This document shows positions 1 to 8,552 of a stretch of DNA of 64,000 bases, in pieces. The DNA comes from Pedobacter ginsengisoli (GTDB lineage: Bacteria; Bacteroidota; Bacteroidia; Sphingobacteriales; Sphingobacteriaceae), in assembly GCF_030244015.1 (NCBI RefSeq), contig NZ_JASSYX010000004.1, positions 124,001 through 188,000 of the forward strand, in the 5' to 3' direction. The notes beneath the pieces are model-generated. The model searched no databases, was not told where the DNA came from, and saw only the letters and a list, made by a program, of their open reading frames with translations. The first letter of the stretch is position 1. Each line of letters begins with the position of its first letter. A program made the position numbers and the translations under genes.

Positions 1-2747
1 CCTGTTCTATTAGAATAATTTAACCCTGATGATTTATATTGAGCGTTAGATTCAAACAACCCATTGGTTTTAAAACCCCATATTTCACCTATTTTTTGTC
101 CCTCATAGAAAGCCGCTGATAAACTTTTGGTTGGGTTATTATATTTTGTTATTTCTGCCTGTGAATCTCCAATATTGAAGCCTAAGTTATAGTTTACCTC
201 ACCTACTTTATGTCTCCACGAAGCTTCCAATTCCCATCCTTTCGTAACTGATTCTACCGCATTAGCTCTTGGTGCACCAGTACCTAAAGTTGCAGGAATT
301 GCTAAACCTGGTCCAAGCTGATCTTTAACCCGTCTTTGAAAATAATCAAATGAAAACCGTAGTCTGGAAGCAAACATTTCTGCATCTACTCCTATATTAC
401 TGGAAATTGCCGTTTCCCAAGTCAATGTACTACTTACCAATAAAGGATTACGCACCGAAAGCGGGCGATCGCTGCCTAAAATAGCGCCTGGTCTGAAAGA
501 TCCTAATGTAGGAAGATAAGAGAAGTTCAGACTGTTGGAAGTTTCATCATTTACGGATTGATTTCCTAACTCCCCATAAGAACCTCTAATTTTAAATTCT
601 GAAACGATAGGTTTCAACGCCTGGAAGAAAGGCTCTTGAGAAACCCTCCATCCAGCCGACACGGAAGGGAAGAAACCCCATCTGTCTGCTTTAGGAAAAC
701 GAGAAGTAGCATCATAACGACCGTTAAATTCGAATAAATATCTATCCATGAAGATATAATTCAAGCGATAAAAGTACCCTTGTAACGCCCAGGCCGTACT
801 TCTTTCTGAGGCAACAGGTGTACCTGTTGTAAGGTTTAGAGATGGAAGTTCGTCAGTAAGAAGATTCTGATTACTTGAACTCGTAAAATGGAACCGCTTC
901 CGTTCCTCATTGTATCCTAATGTAGCTTTCAAATAATGTTTTTCCAGAAATTTCTTTTCATATTCTCCATGAACATTAATGGCATAGTAGTCATTTCTGG
1001 TATTATCTAAGAATACTCCTGTTGGAGTAGTATGAACGGTACTGCTAGCTGACAACTCACTCGGCCCTTCATAGCGTTCCACTTTTTTCTTATGCTGCTT
1101 CCTTTCATTATAAAAACTATTATAAGAATATGAACCTCTTACCTGAAACCCTTCAAAAGGTTTTAATGTAGTTCCAAGAGTTATCCACGAATCTGTTGCC
1201 GCACGCTTATCTCTTCCTCCATCTTTTAAGAGAGCCAGAGGAGACTCTGTATTGGTCCCATCGGGGTTAAAAAGGGGAAGAAAAGGGCTTTTTCTAGTAA
1301 GATCATGCCATAAAGTCCCTACACCACTATAAGTATATACATTATCTTGTCGTGTACTGGTTAAAACGGTATTTACATCAAATTTCAACCAATTCGTTGC
1401 TTCAATATCCATTTTCCCCCTGATGTTTGAACGGCTGTAGCTATCATTACCATACTTCAAAATCCCATCCTGACCCAGTAAACCCGCCGATAAATAATAA
1501 GATATATCTTTATTACTGCCACTCAACGAGACATTATTCGACCTCATTGGACTGGTTTTCTTAAAAATAGCATCAAACCAATCGGTATTGGCAAAATAAA
1601 GGTACTTGGTAGGATCATTCGGATTAATTATTGCCGATGGGTTATTGGCAGGATCATTATAATGTGCCAGTAAAAGCGCTTTTGTTTTTGCATCAAAAGG
1701 AGGACCCTCTCCAAGATTCTTTGCTTTTTCCTCTCTGAACTGGATATTCTCGCGAGAGTCAACAAGATCCGGAATTTCTGTAGGTTTATTTAAGGAATAG
1801 TTTGTACTGTAGGAGACGTTTAATTTCTGTCCTTTTTTTGCGGATTTAGTAGTGATAAGTACCACTCCAAAAGCAGCTCTGGAGCCATATACAGCAGCAG
1901 CCGAGGCGTCTTTTAATACAGAAACGCTTTCTACCTCACTTGGATTAAGCAAATTAGGATTCATCTCTACTCCGTCAACAAGGACCAATGGACCTCCGCC
2001 GTTTGTAGAAGTAAAACCACGAACATTAAAAGACGCACTAGCACCTGCAGCACCGTCGGAAAATTTAATGTTAAGATTAGGAATTAGTCCTTGTAAACCC
2101 TGGCCTAAATTGGTGATAGGTCTGTTTTTGAGAGCTTCACTATTGATAACAGAAACTGCCCCTGTCAAATTCACCTTCTTTTGGGTTCCATAGGCTACAA
2201 CTACTATTTCCTCCAATCTTGAATCAGCTGTCTTTAATACAATACTTCCTAAATCTTTTTTAACTTTTATTTCTTCACTCACATATCCAATAAACGAAAC
2301 TTCCAATACAGCTCCTTCGTCAACCCCTTTCAATTGAAAACCGCCATCTGCACCGGTAATCACAGCCTTTGTAGTATTTTTCACCTTTACAGATGCTCCC
2401 GGGAGAGGGTTCCCTTCGGAATCTACAACCCTGCCAGAAACATCAATAGCAGAATAAAGCCCCGTATTACTATTAATCAAAGTCTTTTTTAACTTGGCAA
2501 TAATAATCGTTCTATTTTCCGCCCCGTAGGATAAGGCTTGATTTCCAAAAGATTTTCTTAGAAACTCATTTAACGGTGTTTCTAAAGAAATGTCATTTTT
2601 TTTAATTGTTATTTTTTGTGCAAAATCCGTTGCACTTACCTGCATTGTAGTTGCTATAAATAAAACCATTGTTAGTTTCATAATTAACAGAGTTTTTGGT
2701 ATTAGCCAACTTGGCAGATATAAATTATCAGAGTAATTTCTATACAT
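1..2747 (-). CDS. SusC/RagA-family TonB-linked outer membrane receptor (3' end cut by window edge)
   Basis: This is a TonB-dependent outer-membrane transporter that would import oligosaccharides together with a SusD lipoprotein. About 915 codons are visible and the frame is open to the left edge. I chose the ATG at 2745-2747 because it begins MYRNYSDNLYLPSW and leads into a hydrophobic signal segment ending VSATDFAQ, the usual pattern of Pedobacter SusC proteins; a start at 2681 would cut this off. After the signal comes an STN domain (about residues 45-90), a carboxypeptidase-regulatory-like domain (from IDVSGRVVDSEGNPLPGA), a plug domain (VVVAYGTQKK, VRGF, LVDGVEMNP, ASAAAVYGSRAAFGVV) and the barrel. 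The STN domain suggests a signalling role through a FecR-type anti-sigma factor, but none lies nearby. SusD should lie beyond position 1. It is on the same strand as the fucosidase, so a fucose-containing glycan is a likely substrate (inference). Confidence 0.93.
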   Translation of the reverse strand, partial: MYRNYSDNLYLPSWLIPKTLLIMKLTMVLFIATTMQVSATDFAQKITIKKNDISLETPLNEFLRKSFGNQALSYGAENRTIIIAKLKKTLINSNTGLYSAIDVSGRVVDSEGNPLPGASVKVKNTTKAVITGADGGFQLKGVDEGAVLEVSFIGYVSEEIKVKKDLGSIVLKTADSRLEEIVVVAYGTQKKVNLTGAVSVINSEALKNRPITNLGQGLQGLIPNLNIKFSDGAAGASASFNVRGFTSTNGGGPLVLVDGVEMNPNLLNPSEVESVSVLKDASAAAVYGSRAAFGVVLITTKSAKKGQKLNVSYSTNYSLNKPTEIPDLVDSRENIQFREEKAKNLGEGPPFDAKTKALLLAHYNDPANNPSAIINPNDPTKYLYFANTDWFDAIFKKTSPMRSNNVSLSGSNKDISYYLSAGLLGQDGILKYGNDSYSRSNIRGKMDIEATNWLKFDVNTVLTSTRQDNVYTYSGVGTLWHDLTRKSPFLPLFNPDGTNTESPLALLKDGGRDKRAATDSWITLGTTLKPFEGFQVRGSYSYNSFYNERKQHKKKVERYEGPSELSASSTVHTTPTGVFLDNTRNDYYAINVHGEYEKKFLEKHYLKATLGYNEERKRFHFTSSSNQNLLTDELPSLNLTTGTPVASERSTAWALQGYFYRLNYIFMDRYLFEFNGRYDATSRFPKADRWGFFPSVSAGWRVSQEPFFQALKPIVSEFKIRGSYGELGNQSVNDETSNSLNFSYLPTLGSFRPGAILGSDRPLSVRNPLLVSSTLTWETAISSNIGVDAEMFASRLRFSFDYFQRRVKDQLGPGLAIPATLGTGAPRANAVESVTKGWELEASWRHKVGEVNYNLGFNIGDSQAEITKYNNPTKSLSAAFYEGQKIGEIWGFKTNGLFESNAQYKSSGLNYSNRT

Positions 2748-2810
2748 TTGGTTTCTGTTTAGATAAAAAAAAGAATTCAATACTCATTTTTGGTTTATCA
2801 GAGATTCAAG

Positions 2811-2835
2811 TCGGGAGCGCTTGCGACGCTCCTGA
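2811..2835. other. Inverted repeat (hairpin) between GH29 gene and susC
   Basis: TCGGGAGCG (2811-2819) pairs with CGCTCCTGA (2827-2835), a 9-bp stem with one G-T wobble and a 7-base loop. Five T residues follow on the plus strand, so it would terminate plus-strand transcription, yet no plus-strand gene precedes it. On the minus strand it lies about 64 bases before the susC start and lacks a U tract, so it may be a 5'-leader hairpin or separate susC from the fucosidase transcript. Confidence 0.4.
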
Positions 2836-2945
2836 TTTTTATATGGTCTCTGTTCTAGTCTGTCCTAAGGTACTTTTCCAGGTCTTCTCATTTTGGTTTG
2901 TTTTAGTTAGTTTGGTTATTTGATTAATTAATGAATACTTACTGC

Positions 2946-5180
2946 TTATTTATATAAAAAATCCAGCTCAGCTATAGCCAAAGATTTCTTGTTTGATGCA
3001 ATACCTGTTGCTTGTATTTGTATATACCTTGTTGATATTGCTTTTTTAAAATAGTGCGTTCTGGGTGTTGGGTCATTAATCAGATTACCAAACTCAAAGC
3101 TCTCTACCATCGTCCAACTTCTACCATCATTGCTAACATGAATCACACCTTTTTCCATCATACCATCTAAAAAATCTCTTGGCGGGGTATAAATAAAGGC
3201 TGTTAGACTTGTATTAGCACCCAAATCGACAGCAATCTGACGTTTTTGATCGTCAAGTCCAGAAAGCCAGTAAGTTTGTTTGTCAGCATCAAAGGCCATG
3301 ACTCCTTTATTTTTACTTGCCTCATTGCTTACGGCTAATAATTTCCAGCTTTTCTTTATCAGGCCAAATGTTTCTGCAGTAACGCTCCCTTTATCTTGGT
3401 GTGCCATCGCAACCGCTTTAATTTTACCCGTCGCCATTGAAAATGGACCTGTATATTTTTTTGATAATGTAGTAGGCTCTGTGCCGTCGGTAGTATAATA
3501 AATTTCAATGTCTTTACTTAAATTTTCTATTGCATTCTGTCCATGCGGTTTCCATCCAAACTCATGTGTTTTTGGAGATATAGTTAAGAGCCCATTAATG
3601 TCTCTCGCAAATTGTAATTGAGGTGGTTTTGTGTAGTAATAATGTGCTTCAATTGTAGCAATAGCTGGATCGGCTCTCGACGAAAGAACTTTCAACCTGA
3701 ATTTTGACGTGGTAACCTCTGGAAACCTCAATATACGTTTATAACCAATATTTGTTGCTGAAGCAATTTTTTGCCAATTGTTTCCTATCCAAGCCTCAAT
3801 TACATGCTCTTCTACCCGCTCACCATGAGAGGCTATTGCTTCTTGCAAAACAATTCTGTTTATAGTAACCGGCTTGATTGTAGTAATTTCAATACTTTTT
3901 TCTGCTTTATCTAGCAATAAATAGGTATCTAAACTACTATCCAATACCGGTGTTGATCCTTTTGCACCAGCAAACAGATTCCTGCCATAAGTTTCATTAA
4001 TGCGCTTGCCAACTTCGGACAAGACTTTTACGTCCTCTGAAGAGAATTTACCTTGTCTGTTGGGGGGTATGTTGAGCAAGAAAGTAGAGTTACCACCAAC
4101 GGCTCTTTCGTAAATATCAAAAACGTCATCAGCACTGCGTACTTTTTGTTTCTCATCATCGCGATAAAACCACCCCTCGCGTATGGAGGTATTTGTCTCG
4201 GCTTGTTGGTAATGCAAATATTTTCCCTGGTATAGGTCATCTCTGCTTCCCAAAGATTGTTGCGTTAGATCTGGGAAGTTGCTTATTGTGTGTGGGTTCT
4301 CAGAATAGGGAATTATATTCCATTCAGTATCCCGTGTTACGCCTGACTCATTACCACACCAACGAATATCTTCACGTCCAAAAATAACAGCTTTAGGAGC
4401 TAAAGTATGTATCAGTCTTTTCCAGGCAGCATAGTTGTATTTCTGACCACCTTTAGTTTTTGGATGTGCACCATCAAACCAGACTTCATCAATCGGACCA
4501 TATTCTGTTAACAATTCATATAGTTGGTTTAGGAAATATTCATTATAATCATCAACCTCAAATTCAAATTTGGTCTTGCTGGCAAAGGGTCTTCCGGAAA
4601 CCTGACGGGGAATGGTGCGTTTGTTTACCTTACTTAAATTACCGTATAAACCAGTAGGGCTCTCGATCTGAAATAGATCAGCAGGAGATAAATAAACGCC
4701 AAGCTTTAAGCCATATTTTTTGCAAGATGCTGATAATTCCTTCAAAATATCGCCTTTCCCGTTTTTAAAACCTGTGGACATAATGCCATGATTAGTATAA
4801 CGGCTTTGCCAAAGGACAAATCCGTCATGATGTTTCACAGTAATAATTACCATTTTCATGCCCGCTGTTTTCATCGCCTGGCACCACTGGTCGGTATGTA
4901 GTTCCTTTAAATTGAAAATTTCAGGGTCTTCTTTCCCATTGCCCCATTCCATCCGTGTAAAAGTATTAGGGCCAAAATGTATAAAAGCAATAAATTCATT
5001 TTTTAACGCACTAAGCTGGTTAGGAGTTGGTACTACATGTGCTGCCTTGGTTATAATCGTAGCCTTGGAATCGTCTGTAGAAACGGCAATTGTGCTTTTC
5101 GGCCTTATTCCATCGCTTTGTGCTTCTGTTTTCCAATAAAGCATTGCCATTAAAGTAGTTGCAATAAATATTTTTTTCAT
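2946..5180 (-). CDS. Secreted alpha-L-fucosidase (GH29) with C-terminal discoidin domain
   Basis: A glycoside hydrolase that removes alpha-L-fucose from glycans with retention, probably in the periplasm. A signal peptide (MKKIFIATTLMAMLYWKTEAQ) starts the 744-residue protein. The GH29 barrel shows HFG (68-70), the family motif KHHDGFVLW (116-124) and VWFDGA with the expected nucleophile Asp236. After the barrel come a beta-sandwich region (about 410-520), a chitobiase-type C-terminal domain containing YYTTDGTEPTT (near 560), and an F5/8 type C (discoidin) carbohydrate-binding domain (about 610-744). This multi-domain layout suits the GH29-B type, which prefers branched fucosylated glycans (family knowledge). 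The gene follows a FucP-like permease by 77 bases and precedes susC, so it belongs to the carbohydrate locus. The exact linkage specificity cannot be read from the sequence. Confidence 0.93.
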   Translation of the reverse strand: MKKIFIATTLMAMLYWKTEAQSDGIRPKSTIAVSTDDSKATIITKAAHVVPTPNQLSALKNEFIAFIHFGPNTFTRMEWGNGKEDPEIFNLKELHTDQWCQAMKTAGMKMVIITVKHHDGFVLWQSRYTNHGIMSTGFKNGKGDILKELSASCKKYGLKLGVYLSPADLFQIESPTGLYGNLSKVNKRTIPRQVSGRPFASKTKFEFEVDDYNEYFLNQLYELLTEYGPIDEVWFDGAHPKTKGGQKYNYAAWKRLIHTLAPKAVIFGREDIRWCGNESGVTRDTEWNIIPYSENPHTISNFPDLTQQSLGSRDDLYQGKYLHYQQAETNTSIREGWFYRDDEKQKVRSADDVFDIYERAVGGNSTFLLNIPPNRQGKFSSEDVKVLSEVGKRINETYGRNLFAGAKGSTPVLDSSLDTYLLLDKAEKSIEITTIKPVTINRIVLQEAIASHGERVEEHVIEAWIGNNWQKIASATNIGYKRILRFPEVTTSKFRLKVLSSRADPAIATIEAHYYYTKPPQLQFARDINGLLTISPKTHEFGWKPHGQNAIENLSKDIEIYYTTDGTEPTTLSKKYTGPFSMATGKIKAVAMAHQDKGSVTAETFGLIKKSWKLLAVSNEASKNKGVMAFDADKQTYWLSGLDDQKRQIAVDLGANTSLTAFIYTPPRDFLDGMMEKGVIHVSNDGRSWTMVESFEFGNLINDPTPRTHYFKKAISTRYIQIQATGIASNKKSLAIAELDFLYK

Positions 5181-5257
5181 TTGAGTTGAGTTAATGATAT
5201 CGTTCTATAGCTTAAAATGGATGACTTTTACTAATGTTAGATTTCATGTTTATGGTT

Positions 5258-6553
5258 CTAAATTTTAATCGTTAAGTTTCCCGACTGAATTTTTTGTTGG
5301 GTGATAAAGGAATAAAGAATATTAAAAAGATAACAGGGGATGACAATAAGGTATGCAACCTGGTTATTATAAGCATGAGATATCCAGCCATAGAGCAAAG
5401 GCAATACTGCGCCTCCCGCAATGCCCATGATCAATACCGCAGATGCTTTATTCAATTGCTTCCCTTTAAGTGTTTTCAGGGCCTTTGGCCAAATAACCGG
5501 CCACAATAATGCGTTAGCGAATCCTAATAATGCCACTGCGCCGATCGAAATTATGCCTGGAGTAAAAAGGACGACCAGCGTAAGAATAATCGCCAAAACA
5601 TTCGATATCAGAAAAGCCCTTTCCTGGCTTACATATCTGGGAATAACGATCACACCGATAATATAACCAGTCATCATCGCTGCGAGGGTATAGGAGGTCA
5701 AACTCTTGGCGATATCCAAACTGAAATTATGATAAAGACCATAATTCCCTATTGTATCGCCCGCAATAACCTCAACACCAACAGAACAAAATATAGCCAG
5801 AAATCCCAATGAAAAACTTTTAAGCTGTTGGCTTGTCAGTGGCTGTTCGATGTCCTTTTTTGCGGAATTTTCAACTGGCAGAAGCGGAAGGTTGGCATGT
5901 TTCAAAAGCCATGCAATCAATACTAAAATCAATGTCAAAATCACATAAGGTAAGATTACACCCTGCGCCAGTTCATCCAATCGTTCTTGTTTTGCTAAAC
6001 CAGTAAGGGCTTTTAATTCGGTGACAAGAAGGTCTGATTTATTGAGCAGGATCGTTCCTAAAATTATCGGCGCAATAACACCTGCAAACTTATTGCATAT
6101 TCCCATTATGCTGATTCTTTGGGCAGCTCTTTCTGGCGACCCGAGCAAGGTAATGTAAGGGTTAACTGCAGTTTGCAATAACGTTAATCCTGCCCCGACA
6201 ACAAATAGACCCGAAAGAAACAGAGGAAACATTCTTGTCAGTGCAGCGGGCACAAAAAGAAGACAACCAGATGCCATTATAAGCAGGCCGATCCTCATCC
6301 CGCGTACCATTCCCGTACGCTCCAGCAGCTTCCCGGATGGCAAAGCCATTACTGTATAAGAAATATAAAATGCAAAAACCACGAGATAAGCCTGCCACTC
6401 TTCCAGTTCACAAGCAATTTTCAGGTAAGGAATTAATGTACCGTTTACCCACGTTAAAAACCCAAATATGAAGAAGAATCCTCCTATCGTGATTATCTGA
6501 GCCATATAACTTTTCTCTTTCAAGGGATTCAACGGTATTGATACACTTGTCAT
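5258..6553 (-). CDS. Sugar:H+ symporter of the FucP/GluP MFS family
   Basis: An inner-membrane major facilitator protein of 431 residues with about twelve hydrophobic segments. The N-terminus (GGFFFIFGFLTWVNGTLIPYLK) and the LLQTAVNPYITLLG stretch are characteristic of the fucose/glucose/galactose symporter family. The start overlaps the murQ stop by 4 bases (ATGA), so the two genes are translationally coupled. That coupling argues that the transported sugar is linked to MurQ chemistry, that is MurNAc or anhydroMurNAc, while the next gene (fucosidase) argues for L-fucose. No fucose isomerase, fuculokinase or aldolase is visible in the window. The substrate is therefore unresolved. Confidence 0.9.
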   Translation of the reverse strand: MTSVSIPLNPLKEKSYMAQIITIGGFFFIFGFLTWVNGTLIPYLKIACELEEWQAYLVVFAFYISYTVMALPSGKLLERTGMVRGMRIGLLIMASGCLLFVPAALTRMFPLFLSGLFVVGAGLTLLQTAVNPYITLLGSPERAAQRISIMGICNKFAGVIAPIILGTILLNKSDLLVTELKALTGLAKQERLDELAQGVILPYVILTLILVLIAWLLKHANLPLLPVENSAKKDIEQPLTSQQLKSFSLGFLAIFCSVGVEVIAGDTIGNYGLYHNFSLDIAKSLTSYTLAAMMTGYIIGVIVIPRYVSQERAFLISNVLAIILTLVVLFTPGIISIGAVALLGFANALLWPVIWPKALKTLKGKQLNKASAVLIMGIAGGAVLPLLYGWISHAYNNQVAYLIVIPCYLFNILYSFITQQKIQSGNLTIKI

Positions 6554-7368
6554 AATTTCTGAGTTATTTTTAAAGCTTCCTGAACACTTCCATATGCTAT
6601 TAACATTGCTTTTGCTTTTTCATAATCCTGTATACCTGCCTTTTCCATTAACATTTTTGTTCCCCTGTCAATCAATTTCTGATTGCTGATTTGCATGTTT
6701 ACCATCTTGTTATCCTGAACCCTTCCAATACCGATCATGGTAGCCGTGGATATCATGTTTAAGATCAATTTTTGGGCAGTACCACTTTTCATCCTCGTGC
6801 TCCCGGTTATAAATTCAGGACCAACAACCACTTCTATTGGAAAATCAGCAAATTCGGAAATAGGACTTTCTATATTGCATACAATTGATCCGGTTACAAT
6901 TCCCCTCTTTTGCGCTTGTTTTAATGCCCCTATTACATAAGGGGTACTTCCACTGGCTGCGATACCGATAACCACATCGTTCACAGTCGGCTCATACCTA
7001 TTCAAATCTGCCCATCCCATATCTTCACTGTCTTCTGCATCCTCGAAGCCGAATCTTAATGCCTCATCACCACCTGCCATAATACCTATAACTACGTCAG
7101 ATGAAACCCCAAAAGTTGGTGGGCATTCGCTGGCATCCAGTACTCCCAATCGTCCGCTGGTACCTGCACCAATGTAAAAAAGCCTTCCTCCTGCTAAAAG
7201 TTTTTCCTTGATTATATTGACCAGATTACCAATCTGCGGTATATGTTGTTTTATCGAATCAGCGACCGTACCATCTTCCATATTGATATTACTCAATACT
7301 TCAACCGTTGACATTTTTTCTACGTGCCTGTATTTCGATGGCATTTCAGTAATTCTTTCGGAATTCAT
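6550..7368 (-). CDS. murQ: N-acetylmuramic acid 6-phosphate etherase
   Basis: MurQ cleaves the D-lactyl ether of MurNAc-6-phosphate to give GlcNAc-6-phosphate and D-lactate during peptidoglycan recycling in the cytoplasm. The 272-residue protein is a SIS-domain enzyme with the diagnostic GAGTSGRLGVLDASECPP stretch; Glu81 corresponds to catalytic Glu83 of E. coli MurQ, and Glu112 in EDAEDS to Glu114. The GSTRMKSGTAQK sugar-phosphate motif is also present. It is the first gene of a minus-strand operon with the sugar permease (4-base overlap). A promoter and a 28-bp palindrome lie directly upstream. MurQ needs MurNAc-6-phosphate, so a kinase or PTS is required; no kinase is adjacent, but a BadF-type candidate occurs at 51611-52465. 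Confidence 0.96.
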   Translation of the reverse strand: MNSERITEMPSKYRHVEKMSTVEVLSNINMEDGTVADSIKQHIPQIGNLVNIIKEKLLAGGRLFYIGAGTSGRLGVLDASECPPTFGVSSDVVIGIMAGGDEALRFGFEDAEDSEDMGWADLNRYEPTVNDVVIGIAASGSTPYVIGALKQAQKRGIVTGSIVCNIESPISEFADFPIEVVVGPEFITGSTRMKSGTAQKLILNMISTATMIGIGRVQDNKMVNMQISNQKLIDRGTKMLMEKAGIQDYEKAKAMLIAYGSVQEALKITQKL

Positions 7369-7404
7369 ATAATGATATAAAATTAAGTAATTGCTAGCCC
7401 CAAA

Positions 7405-7432
7405 TTATGTACTAGTATATACTGGTACATAA
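7405..7432. promoter_or_regulatory. GntR-type operator palindrome
   Basis: Left half TTATGTACTAGTAT (7405-7418) and the reverse complement of the right half match at 13 of 14 positions, with the axis between 7418 and 7419. The core GTATATAC fits the GT-N-TA-TA-N-AC style of GntR/HutC operators (family knowledge). It lies at the predicted transcription start of murQ and in the divergent gap to the gntR gene, so repression by that regulator is the simplest reading. Confidence 0.72.
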
Positions 7433-7434
7433 AA

Positions 7435-7465
7435 CAATATTAGATATAAAAAACATATTTCCAAA
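7435..7465 (-). promoter_or_regulatory. Predicted murQ operon promoter
   Basis: On the minus strand TTTG (7465-7462) is followed after exactly 19 bases by TAATATTG (7442-7435). The Bacteroidota consensus is TTTG-N19-TAnnTTTG, so only one -7 position differs. The start of transcription would fall near 7428, inside the palindrome at 7405-7432. Confidence 0.6.
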
Positions 7466-7529
7466 GTTTTTTTGCTGGTTCTTAAAATATTTTTTTATCA
7501 TAAGTGTTTAGATGTTATATATTTGGCCC

Positions 7530-8552
7530 ATGAAAACCGCTTTAGAAGAGCAATCTTTAATTAAAATCAATCCTCAGGAATCTAAACCTATTTATAAACA
7601 AATAGTGCAGTCCATTCGTGAATCTATTGCCATTGGCAAACTTAAACAGGGAGATCTATTACCTTCAGTTAATCATATTGCAGCAGAATTTTCGATTGCA
7701 AGGGGCTCAATTTTTAAAGCTTATAACGATCTTCGGAACAACGGCACTATAGATTCCATACCAGGGAAAGGGTACTTCGTAACTAATGACAACATTAATA
7801 CTGATAAAAATATATTTTTGTTGTTAAGTACGTTTAACCCTTACAGAGAGGTTTTATTCAACGCTTTTATTGATGAGATAAAAACCAAAGCAACAGTTGA
7901 CATTTATTTCCATCACCATAACATTAAAGTTTTTGAGACATTGGTTAGAAATCATTCAGCCTACTATAATACTTTTATTGTCATGCCTGTGCTGCATAAA
8001 GATTCAGAGAAGATATTAACTGAACTTGATCAAAGGCGGTTATATCTTCTCGATTCGGGAATGAAGGAACTTGGAAGCAAGTATCCCTATGTGTGCCAAA
8101 ACTATGAAAAAGACATTTATACTTTTCTGGAAAGCTATAAAGAACGGCTGACGAAGTATAAGCGCGTGGTTTTATTGTTCTCTAGTAATTCCCGGTCTTA
8201 TGATGTTATAACCGGTTTTGAAACTTTTTTTAAAAATTCAGCTATACCTGGTATTGTAGAAAAGAAAACATTGACCTTCAAATTCAGGAAAGGTGACTTG
8301 TACATTATCAATGACGATGGTGATTTAGTTAATATCATCAATGGAGCAAAATCAAATGGATGGATTCTTGGAAGGGATGTTGGAATAGTTTCCTACAATG
8401 AGACCCCGCTAAAAAGTGTAATTGCAGAAGGAATTACTACAATAACGAGCGATTTCGGCAAAATGGGCAGGGACATGGCGAAGATGGTTTTGAACAACAA
8501 GAGGGAAAAGATAGAAAATCCATTTCTGACTATTGAACGAAGTTCTTTCTAA
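7530..8552 (+). CDS. GntR-family regulator with LacI-like sensor domain
   Basis: A transcription factor with an N-terminal GntR winged helix (about residues 15-80; KPIYKQIVQSIRESIAIG, LPSVNHIAAEF, GTIDSIPGKGYFV) and a C-terminal periplasmic-binding-protein-like effector domain (about 90-335), ending in the LacI-style stretch SYNETPLKSVIAEGITTI. An in-frame ATG lies 18 bases upstream at 7512; I prefer 7530, because TATATTTG (7518-7525), a match to the -7 consensus, would leave the transcript almost leaderless there. The gene diverges from murQ and shares the gap holding the palindrome at 7405-7432. Its ligand is probably a sugar or sugar phosphate from the locus (inference). Confidence 0.9.
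   Translation: MKTALEEQSLIKINPQESKPIYKQIVQSIRESIAIGKLKQGDLLPSVNHIAAEFSIARGSIFKAYNDLRNNGTIDSIPGKGYFVTNDNINTDKNIFLLLSTFNPYREVLFNAFIDEIKTKATVDIYFHHHNIKVFETLVRNHSAYYNTFIVMPVLHKDSEKILTELDQRRLYLLDSGMKELGSKYPYVCQNYEKDIYTFLESYKERLTKYKRVVLLFSSNSRSYDVITGFETFFKNSAIPGIVEKKTLTFKFRKGDLYIINDDGDLVNIINGAKSNGWILGRDVGIVSYNETPLKSVIAEGITTITSDFGKMGRDMAKMVLNNKREKIENPFLTIERSSF

Noticed and set aside
1852..2193. Open plus-strand frame of 113 codons
   Set aside because: It lies entirely antisense to the plug domain of the SusC gene, whose protein is clearly recognisable.
2696..2923. Plus-strand frame of 75 codons over the susC start and leader
   Set aside because: It has no family resemblance, overlaps the SusC signal peptide region in antisense and contains the hairpin at 2811-2835.
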